Assembly: GCA_016748015.1 (NCBI GenBank)
Contig: JAAOMT010000414.1
Span: 23,208 to 87,207, forward strand
Length of the DNA: 64,000 bases
From: Geosiphon pyriformis
Lineage: Eukaryota; Glomeromycota; Glomeromycetes; Archaeosporales; Geosiphonaceae
Direction: 5' to 3'
The notes beneath the pieces were generated by a model that worked only from the letters and a program-made list of their open reading frames with translations, ran no database searches and was not told the origin of the DNA. The stretch's first letter is position 1. Each line of letters starts with the position of its first letter. Of this stretch, positions 49,440-64,000 are shown one piece after another. A program made the position numbers and the translations under genes.

Positions 49440-52400
49440 GCACTTATTTGAAGAGTAGCTACATGTAATATTAGGGGTATGACAAATTTGGCTAAACAGA
49501 AAGACATTGTTTGTTGACATAAAAATTCGGATAATATGGTTTTTATTGTTTCTGAGACAAAATTGAAGTCTGACATTAAACCTTGGGTTATAAATAAGTT
49601 TGATAAGATTTGGATTTTCATTATTAAATTGGATACTGATTTTTGTGATGCTGGAATTGCTATAATTATAGACAATTCTTTGGCTTAGCATGTGTCAAAA
49701 GTGGATGAAATTTCTGGTTATTTGATTTTTGTGTATCTTTTGTTCAAAAACAAGCTTTCAGTTATAATCTTGGGTCTTTATACTAATACATCTGTTGATA
49801 CACATTTTGGCCAAGCTGTTAATATCAATTCTATGATTTTTAAGGCAGTTATTTCCAGCTCTTTTGTAATTTTGGGTGGTAACTTTAATGAAAATAGATC
49901 TAAAAGGAGTGCTAGTTTCAAGTTCTGTTTGGGTTTGAATATGATTAACACTTTTGATGAACATTCATTAGCCAAAGCTTTCACCTAGAACAATTCTAGC
50001 AGTGTTGAAAAAGTTATCAATTTTATTTTTGTGAGTGAGAATTTGGCATTTACAATCACATTGCATAAAGTTGATAATGTGTCAGAATTTTTTAATACAA
50101 ATTATAAGTCAGTTTTAGTTTCAATTGGTTTAGATAGACTTTTGGATGCTCATCTTGTTAGCACTTGCAAACAAGTCAACTAAGACTGATGAAAATTCAA
50201 ATTAAGGAATATGGATAATATCCAATGATTGGACTTTAAAGACTGTTCTTTTGCCAAGTTGTTGGTCAGGTCAGATGCATTTGAGAATGCAAAAAACATT
50301 AATAACTTAGATACAATATAGAAAATATTGAAGGAGCTATAGTACAAGCTGTTAATGCAGTTTTTTTTAAGGTTTGGTATAGTAAATATAATTGTTCAAA
50401 GAATAAACAATTGTCAAAATTCTTTAAATTGGAGTTATTTGTTGCAAAAATTGTAAAATGCTGGAACTCTGGTGATATTCTTAATTTTAATCATCTTGTT
50501 AAAGTCTGATTGGCTATTGATAAGGTCAAAGCATTTAAAATTACTAGCATAGTCTTAGATGATACAAGTTTAATGGATTTAGTTAAGCATTTGGCAGTCA
50601 TAAGGAAGAAGTATTGAAGATCTAAGTATTATAAGTCTAAGATTGCTGAAGATACAGCTATTAAAAAGACAATTGACTGTTGTATAGAAAATTTCTGTTC
50701 TGACAAAGAATGAATGATAAAAAGCATTCTGAAATGTCTATTTCGCAAAGTAGTTTTAGATTACTTAATAATAGATAATAAGCTGATAGTTGAACCTAAT
50801 GAGATTAAGTTTAAGATTGATAAGATTATAGAAAGGTGAACAAAAAAGCATTCAGTGTTTCTAAAAATGTCTGACCTTTGGTTTTAACAATATATGCCTC
50901 TGAATTACATAGATGATAATGCTTTCTCTGATATAATGAAGAAGATTGGTATGAGAGAATTGTTTTTGGTTATTGATAGTTTGCCAAATAATAAAGCAGT
51001 CAAGTTGTCAGGGATATCTAATAAACTTTAAAAACATTGTGGTAAGAAGGTTTTGGTCTGTTTTTTGAAGTTGTTAAATTTGTATTTAAGTTTGGATGCA
51101 GTTCTGGCTTCTTAGAAGAGAGCATGAGTTTCAATGATCCCAAAACCTTATGAATAAAATGGCATTTTAACAAATACTAGATCTATTGTATTAGTTAATA
51201 CAGCACATAAAATTTTATCTAAAATTTTATCTAATCAGATATCTTTGGCTTGTAGCAAGTTTAATGTTCTTTATGGTAATAATTTTTCAGTATTGAAAGG
51301 CACTTCAACTCAGTCTCCTATTTTTGCTATTGGGTCAGTTGTTAAGAATGCTTTAAAAAAAAATAAAAAGCTTTGATTGGTACTGCAGAATATGTGCAAA
51401 GCTTATGATTTAGTAGGCTGGCATTATTTGAGAGCAAGCTTGCATCACATTAAAATATACAAACAATTCATTGGGTTTTTTGGCAATATTCATGAGAGTC
51501 GAGTCAATAAAGTAATAACAGACTTTAGGCTTTCAAAAGACTATAGAGTACATAATGAGTTAGATCAAGAGGAGGTTTTTTTTCTACTCTTTTAGAGAAT
51601 TTTTTATGATCTGCTTATGTGTAAGGTAAAAAAACATAAACACTTATGTAAATACAGAATAAATACTAAGTTTGTGGCAAAGTCTAACAGAATTGAGATA
51701 GTTAAAGAGAAGACTTTTTTTTTGGCTACTAGTGCTTTTGTTAATGATACAATTTGGATTGGGAGTTTTTAGGCTTCTACATAATACATTTTGAACATTG
51801 CAAGTGAGTTTTTTGAGATTAATGACATTTCAATTAATAATAATAAAACAGTGGCTATTTTTATCAATTAAGAAATTAAGTATGCTTTGCTATTAATTAA
51901 TGGTTTGCCAATTTTAATTGCTAAAAAAGATAAGTTACACTAGTATTTGGGTATTTTCTTATCAACTAAGAATTTTTTTAAATCCAATTTAGCTTAGGCT
52001 TACATAGATGTCAGGTTTTTTTCTAATGTGGTGTTAAGAAAAGCTATTACAGATAAACAATTCTGTTACTTAGTTTCAGCAGTCTTACAACTCATAGTCA
52101 GCTATTATATGCAGTTTAGTTTTGTTTCTTTAGGTGTGTATTGTAAATAAGACATAATGATTAAAAAGAATCTTAAAGCCAAGACTGGTTTATCTCGTAA
52201 CTTTTTCAGTAAGGTTTTGCACCATTTATCTCTGTATGATTTAAAGCTCTTTGAACAAGTACAGTCTAAACAAAAGCTAACTTTGCTAATTTTGTTTTCC
52301 AATGGCTACAGTATTCTTGAACGTTTATTTAATCATAAATTTTTGGATTTGCAAGTTTTGGGATGGTCCCCTCTTAATTGTTTACAATTTTCTGTCAAAT

Positions 52401-54122
52401 TGCATATTAATTCTGTAAACAATTTCTTAGCAGAGATAATAAAAATTTTTTTGGAAGATGAGTTGTCTTTGGTGAACAATCTGCTTTATGTCTTTCATAG
52501 ATTTGGTAATTTTTTGATGTCTGGTATTTTGGGTCAGTTTTTGTATTACAAATTGGTTTTTTTATTAAAACAGTTTGGCATTGCATTTGATGACAGACTT
52601 CTTGACAAGAAAAAAAAGATGATAGACTAGAAAACATTTTGGTATTAGAAGCAGTTAGATCCAAAAGGCTCTGTGCCTCTCTGGTTTATGTTGGTATTTG
52701 AGTTTATAAACAATTCTGTTTTTTTGGGGGTCAGAACTGCTACTGTTTGTGGAGAGAATATGCTGAATATTTTGAAGTTTGAAAAGTTTTCTGATATTTG
52801 TAATAGTTTACTGGGGGTGTGGTTTAATTGCATTAAGATTTATACAGATGGGTTCTTAAAAGGGGCTGGTTCTGTTGAGGTGGCAGATAAGACAGCTGTA
52901 TACTTTCCAGCTGCAAATGTGAATATTGGGATTAAGGTAGCCAGACTTTTGTTTTTTACTTTGATTAAGTTATAGACTGTGGCTTTGGCTTTAGAATGTG
53001 TTCTATCTTCTTGTTCTGTGGTTTTGTATTCAGATAGCCAATCTGCAATTGATGTTTGTGTGTCCAAAACTTTTTTTACTATGCCTGACTTCCATAATTA
53101 ATGTTGGATCAAAAAATTGCAGATAGTCAATCTTTTTAAGAATAAAGATATTATAATTAAGTGGATAAAGGTTAAAGGACATTCAGGTGTACCAGACAAT
53201 ATTAAGACTGATGTGTTGACTAGTAAAGCTACTTCCTTATCTTTTTTTTGTCTGTTAAAATCCAGAAAAAGTTTTTGGTTGCTAAGAGAACTGCTATATC
53301 TGGCAATACTTGTCATTTTGTTTACAATCTGTACCAATTAATTTGCTATGCCTATTGGGAAACTGGTTCTGGTTTTGATGTAATTTCAAGTACTATGATT
53401 AAAGAGATAAATTAAAAAACTACTACAAAGATTTGGCACCTTAATTCACACATGCTTTTTGGGTTTACTAGTAGAAAGTTGACCAATTTATATATATATT
53501 TAATAAGGACTGTTTATAAATAGCTACCAGTTACAGTTAGGAAGAGATTATATATCAAAGGTTATCCTGAAGTGTTGTGCTTATTGTGTGATGAGATAGA
53601 ATTATCTGACCATGTTTTTATTTGTTCTGGTAATATTGGTCTCTATGAGAACATTTTGATTAAAGCTTTTGAAAAATAGATGTCATTGTCTAATCTTTTT
53701 TGTTTATTTACTTCTGCTGTTCTGTGTTTGCTTTCAATGTGTTTTTTAGATGTAGGTTTATACATGGCTATTTACAAGAATTTTGTGATAAGAGATTGGT
53801 ATGCTGAGACTGTTTTGGTTTTTGAGAGAACAGGAAAAGCTATCTTAATCTTTGTAGAATATATTAGGTTTATTATGAAGTTGTATTACATTAAGATGTA
53901 AATTATTAGAGCCAAACATAGGATGGATATGAAAAAGACTGGCTTGGTTGGAAATAATTATATGGTTTCAGGCTTGTCCCACTGTTTAGTATTTATGTTG
54001 TCAGTTGAAGTTGTCCATATGCTTGGTGTTTTGAAATCTTTTGCTATTAGATTTGATAGATACAAATAGTGTCATTTTTTTTCTGGTTTAAATAGTGATG
54101 TATTTATTAGCATAAACATATA
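49440..54122 (+). pseudogene. E6 ORF2: endonuclease-RT-RNase H, heavily decayed
   Basis: Endonuclease words GMTNLAKQKDIVC and LGGNFNENRSKRSASF (49700-49990). RT words LPNNKAVKLSGISNKL (about 50980-51030), VLQNMCKAYDLVGWHYLRASL (51377 onward) and the catalytic loop FVNDTIWIG at about 51735-51765 (Asp to Asn). RNase H has KIYTDGFLKGAG (about 52835) and VKGHSGVPDN (about 53170). The C-terminal CLLCDEIELSDHVFIC lies near 53580. Frames are short throughout because of TAG, TAA and TGA codons at Trp/Gln sites. Confidence 0.77.
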
Positions 54123-54262
54123 GTATTGCCTTGTTTAATCTGAGTGACTGGTCATATATAGTCAATGCATGAGCTGCATTTAGTTTGTTCCACTTAGTTT
54201 GGTTTTATGTACTAGATAACAATTAGATTTTACTCATAAAACTTGTAATAAAAAAAAAATAA

Positions 54263-60609
<6,347 letters not shown>

Positions 60610-61136
60610 TTAAAACTGGTTATAAATTAGTTGAAGCGCAAGAAGTTTTAGTAGAGCCAGAAAGCTTAAAACTTTCCCAGCAGCAAAAGGCCAAGACGCG
60701 TCATTTGTTATGAGGGATTACTGAAATTTCAATTTAAAATCACTCTTCATAATGAAATTCACATGATTCGATCAGACTCTCATGTAAATAGAAACAGAAA
60801 TGGCTTTGATAAAAGAGTTCCAAGTTGACATATACTCAAGACCTATTAACTGTGTCAAAATTATATATTTTGACCAATGTTACGATTTATTATAAAATTC
60901 TTGAATCGTGCCTTCTCACTGCCCAATGATCCGAATCCTTTACAAGATAATCGAGTATCAAAAGATTCCTTTGACTGGTGAAATCGAATATAAATATTTT
61001 TAGTAGATTAAATGAATCCCCTTGCGCAAGAAATGATAAAATCTTGGACGCGAAATTTGTCCATAATAAAAGAAATTATAACCAAAAATTTATATAGTAG
61101 ATCAATAATATATTATATACGAATAAATACATATCC
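60610..61136 (-). promoter_or_regulatory. SMC3 upstream region with ACGCGT
   Basis: This 527-bp gap separates the coronin stop codon from the SMC3 start. It contains ACGCGT at 60696-60701, 87 bp from the start codon, and GACGCGAAA at 61048-61056. A further ACGCGT lies in SMC3 intron 1 (60561-60566). In yeasts ACGCGT (MluI cell-cycle box) is bound by MBF and drives G1/S transcription. Use here is inferred from motif and gene function. Confidence 0.45.
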
Positions 61137-63273
61137 TTAAGCGGATCCTGCTTTTAACTCTTCTAACTGGACTGTAAGCGCTCGAATAGTAACATCCCGT
61201 TGTGCAACTTGGTTTCGCAAGTCTTCATTTTCTTGGCGAAGTGAATGATAAGCTTCTTGATACTATCACAGTGCCAAGAAATCTTTAATTAAAATAGATT
61301 CTTTTCTTAACTTAAGGCAGATTATGAAAAATGGAAACAAACCTCTTTTTCTGTTCTGGGTAGCTGAACTTGATTTTCATCCTCCTTCGGAGCGGCAGAA
61401 ACAAATTCCTTCTTTTCTTTAGCTTGGAATCCGTTCTCTAGACTGATGGTTTTTGGATTAGCATTCTTGCCGGAAAAGAATTCATCGGCAGTGAGAGCTG
61501 GTTCATCACTCACAGTTGGAGGATAGATGTCAGATTGAAAAGCATCCGACTGAATTGAATCGTTCAGAAATATTAAGTGATGGGAAAACGCGAGTAACTT
61601 TTATTCAATACAAGAATAATAAAAATTTTACCCTCCGAGGCAAAACAAAAGAAATTGGCTCAATTAAGTTGCCAGTAACTTTATAAGCCCTTGCGATCTC
61701 GCATTCGGTAACATTCAATGATCTTTTTGGTAGAAATCCCAATCCACGTTGAGGCTCAGATGACTTATATTCCGAAAGGGAGAAGAGATCATCATTTTCA
61801 AATTCGTAATAACGTATATTACCATCTCTAAGGAATAAAAGTAATTGAAGGATTATTATAATTATGCTGATTTAAATTGATTATGTTTGTGTATGTGCTT
61901 ACCCCTATTAAAAATGATTATTTTATATTTTAGATGAAAGATGTTAGTCAAATCCGATGAATATTATTAAATCTACCAAAAAGAAGCAATTTGAAGCGTT
62001 TATACCTTTCCAGCCAAAAATAAAATTTTTGTATCATTATCATAAAATGGCATTACGATTCCTGAGGAAGTATCAAGCATAATATCCTTGATGGGTTTGC
62101 CCAAACTGTTCGAATCCCAGAGCCATACTTGTCGATCACTCATCTTAGAGAAACCGGTTGTCACTATCCGGTCACTATCACCGAGCCATACCACTCGGGT
62201 ACCTTTCACTCCTTGATGACTATCGGCCTGTATCGCTACCTTGTTTGATCTTACATCAAAAATTCTGAATTTTTTATCACGTGAAGTTGTGGCTAATAAA
62301 CTCCCGTTCCAGTTCCAAGAGATGGATTGAACAAAGTCCGTAAACCCGGTGAGCTCTAATTTTTCAACACCCTTTTCAATATCCCAGAGTTTAATCGTCA
62401 AATCAGCCGAAGTTGAAGCAAGAATATTATCGGCAGTAGGATGAAATAAAACGTGACCAACTTTCCTAGAGAATTCGGTTAGCACAATAAATTCAATGAA
62501 AAATAAAACCTTCCGGTACTCTAAAGACTAAAGCTTTACCTTCCGTGACCATTCAATTTAGCTACAGGTTGAATATCAGGAGTTTCGTTTTCAACATCAA
62601 GTTTATCAATAATGTCTTCAACAACATTCCAGATCATCACCTTGGTATCTTCTGATGCGGAAGCGATTAGATAATCATTAAAATTTGCGAAATCTGTGTC
62701 TAACACAGGGGCCGTATGCGCACGATAAAGCGGTAAGTTGTCAGGAACTTTTCCTAATTGTAATAATGTAGCACTATATTAACATTCACCGGTCTCTTGA
62801 AGGTTTGGAGCAAAGCAAAGATTTCGTACCAGCATTCTTATGGGGAATTACAGCAAAGGCACCCCCACCTCCAGAGTTCCAATTGATGGCGACAAATAAC
62901 TGAGTAATTTTTGACGTAGTTAATAAAAATATCTTATGATTCAATGATTGTTAAATCCACGAAATAGAGTGAAATTTTGTACCGGATTAACCTTCACTAG
63001 ATTGGTGTCCCAAGCATTTGCAGACACCTTGACGTTATCGAAACAGTTTTCATGTTTAGCTCCCGCCCCGAAAACATGTCTATCAGGACGAGAGCAAATT
63101 GGTAAAAATTATATAATCTGTGTTTGGTTGCAGCGAAATCTTTTTCTCAAGGCAACTATAGACAGTAGAGGACTTGACATTGACCGACAAAAACCCAAAA
63201 TTGGTTCCGAGACAAAAACCAAGTGAACGACTACTACAAACCTGAACTTGGAGGCGCGAACAAAGCGTGACAT
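61137..63273 (-). CDS. CRN1: Coronin, actin-binding WD40 protein, 9 exons, 467 aa
   Basis: Coronin binds F-actin and Arp2/3 at cortical actin patches. Exons: 63242-63273, 62983-63079, 62830-62899, 62540-62753, 62006-62465, 61903-61904, 61632-61827, 61343-61549 and 61137-61262, totalling 1404 nt. The protein begins MSRFVRASKFRHVFG, the family's N-terminal signature. WD40 blades follow (for example DLTIKLWDIEKG and RDKKFRIFDVRS), then the conserved GKGDGNIRYYE after the propeller, the C-terminal extension VLPRRSDAFQSDIYPPT, a low-complexity linker (about residues 370-425) and a terminal coiled coil (YHSLRQENEDLRNQVAQR) for oligomerisation. Gly292 of GKGDGN is encoded by a 2-nt exon plus the first base of the next exon. 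Skipping that exon gives a stop three codons later. Confidence 0.95.
61903..61904 (-). other. Two-nucleotide microexon of coronin
   Basis: On the minus strand the sequence reads TTTTTAATAG, then GG, then GTAAGCAC, so a good acceptor and a good donor enclose two bases. The upstream intron is 101 nt (61905-62005, donor GTATAA) and the downstream one 75 nt (61828-61902, acceptor TCCTTAG). The two bases complete the conserved Gly codon of GKGDGN. Direct splicing of the outer exons shifts the frame into a stop. Confidence 0.8.
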
Positions 63274-63542
63274 CTGAGGAACCTTGCTCTTTTTAGCTAG
63301 GAAAAACCCAAGTATCAAGTGATAAATTTAAACTTTGGGGGGTTACTAGTACCAAGACTGACTTTGGTAAAGTGACAGAGAGGATAAACCTACTTCTCAG
63401 TTGTTAGATTGAGATTGTAGATATCTCATCCAATAATATCTTGTATCTTGAGGTCACATGTCGCGCGCACAATACGCGTCTCGTCTCAAAACCATTTTCT
63501 TTCAAGCCTTGCTTTTTTCAACCCCCGACGTTTTATTCTTCA
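63274..63542. promoter_or_regulatory. Divergent promoter of coronin and RFC subunit
   Basis: 269 bp between the two start codons, richer in C and G than the rest of the window. It contains CCAAT (63430-63434) and ACGCGT (63474-63479, 64 bp before the RFC start), with a CGCGCGC run just before it. No TATA box was assigned. Confidence 0.5.
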
Positions 63543-63930
63543 ATGAGTTTTTTTGCCTTAAGCGTCCCTTCTCGCTCTGCCTCGGCTAACCACCAGCAAG
63601 GTCCTCAGCCATGGATTGAAAAATAGTTAATTGTTTGGCAATTTCATTTCATGTTTTAGCAAAGTTATTCTATTTACTTCATCTTAGCTTGTCTTTATTT
63701 CAGCCGTCCAAGATCAATCGATGAAATTAGCGCACAAGAGCAGACTGTCGCTGTCTTGAAAAAAACTATCGAATCAAAAAATGTCAGTGGGAAATTTGGC
63801 AACCACTTCAAGTCTGAAATGTTTTGTTTAATGACACATTTTACATTTAGTTGCCTCATTTGTTGTTTTATGGGCCACCTGGAACTGGGAAAACGTCCAC
63901 AATATTAGCACTAGCAAGAGAACTTTATGG
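63543..63930 (+). CDS. RFC2: Replication factor C small subunit (yeast Rfc2 / human RFC4 type), 5' part
   Basis: RFC is the clamp loader that opens PCNA at primer ends. Three exons are visible: 63543-63625, 63704-63782 and 63851-63930 (donors GTTAAT, GTCAGT, GTATTG). They encode MSFFALSVPSRSASANHQQG, then PWIEKYRPRSIDEISAQEQT, VAVLKKTIESKN and LPHLLFYGPPGTGKTSTILALARELYG. GPPGTGKT is the Walker A motif of the AAA+ domain, and PWIEKYRP is the RFC box typical of small subunits. The wording (AQEQTVAVLKKT, LPHLLFYG) fits yeast Rfc2 / human RFC4 better than the other small subunits, but this is by eye. The gene leaves the window after a phase-2 intron starting at 63931. The start is the first in-frame ATG after the CG-rich promoter. 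Confidence 0.9.
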
Positions 63931-64000
63931 GTATTGACTTTTTTGATCATAGGATTCTCTTAAAATCCTGGTTGAATAAAACAATCTTTCTTTAAATCAA

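Larger units (their letters stand above)
47451..54262 (+). mobile_element. E6: full-length LINE, second 5'-UTR type, the most divergent of the five
   Basis: The 5' hairpin is as in E3 and E4. The 3' end has GTGACTGGTCATATATAGTC and then an A10 tract ending about 54262, some 380 bp from the SMC3 stop codon. Its body differs most from the other copies. Confidence 0.83.

Noticed and set aside
18176-54262. Stop-codon reassignment (TAG, TAA or TGA read as Gln/Trp) to explain the interrupted LINE frames
   Set aside because: All three stop codons occur at Trp, Gln and Arg sites as single transitions would give, frameshifts are also present, and SMC3, coronin and the other host genes use normal stops.

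Overview
This window is nuclear DNA of a fungus. It uses the standard code, is very A+T-rich, and has many short introns (about 55-110 bp) inside conserved eukaryotic genes (SMC3, coronin, a replication factor C subunit, a class-3 lipase). Multicopy EN-RT-RNase H LINEs of the kind abundant in arbuscular mycorrhizal fungi and a retained U12-type (AT-AC) intron suggest an early-diverging lineage, most likely Glomeromycotina (Rhizophagus-like). That assignment is inference; no rRNA is present.

Layout. 1-8.3 kb: the 3' end of a lipase gene, a possible gene tail, an intact-ended but frameshifted Tc1/mariner element (2215-3388), a four-exon single-pass membrane protein gene of unknown function (minus strand), and a two-exon 68-aa PPxY membrane protein. 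8.3-14.4 kb: an extreme A+T desert in which at least two LINE copies can still be traced, reduced almost wholly to A and T. 14.4-54.3 kb: a LINE cluster of one ORF1-only element (E1) and five roughly 7-kb copies (E2, E3, E5, E6 plus strand; E4 minus strand), with A+T-rich spacers, a 12-bp minisatellite and a long A+T inverted repeat around E1. 54.6-64 kb: a compact housekeeping block with SMC3 (30 exons) and coronin (9 exons) on the minus strand and an RFC small subunit diverging on the plus strand and leaving the window.

How it fits together. The LINEs share one architecture: ORF1 with an RRM-like segment, a CX2CX4HX4C knuckle and a coiled coil, then ORF2 with an APE-type endonuclease, reverse transcriptase, RNase H and a C-terminal Cys/His motif, then a conserved 3' UTR. 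Their stop codons sit at conserved Trp, Gln and Arg sites and key residues change in ways explained by C:G to T:A transitions, so the cluster shows successive stages of transition-driven decay. SMC3 and RFC act in S phase, and both lie next to ACGCGT motifs.

The two most unusual observations are in the housekeeping genes: a U12-type AT-AC intron in SMC3 (56882-56956) and an apparent 2-nt microexon in coronin (61903-61904). Without each of these the reading frame is broken.
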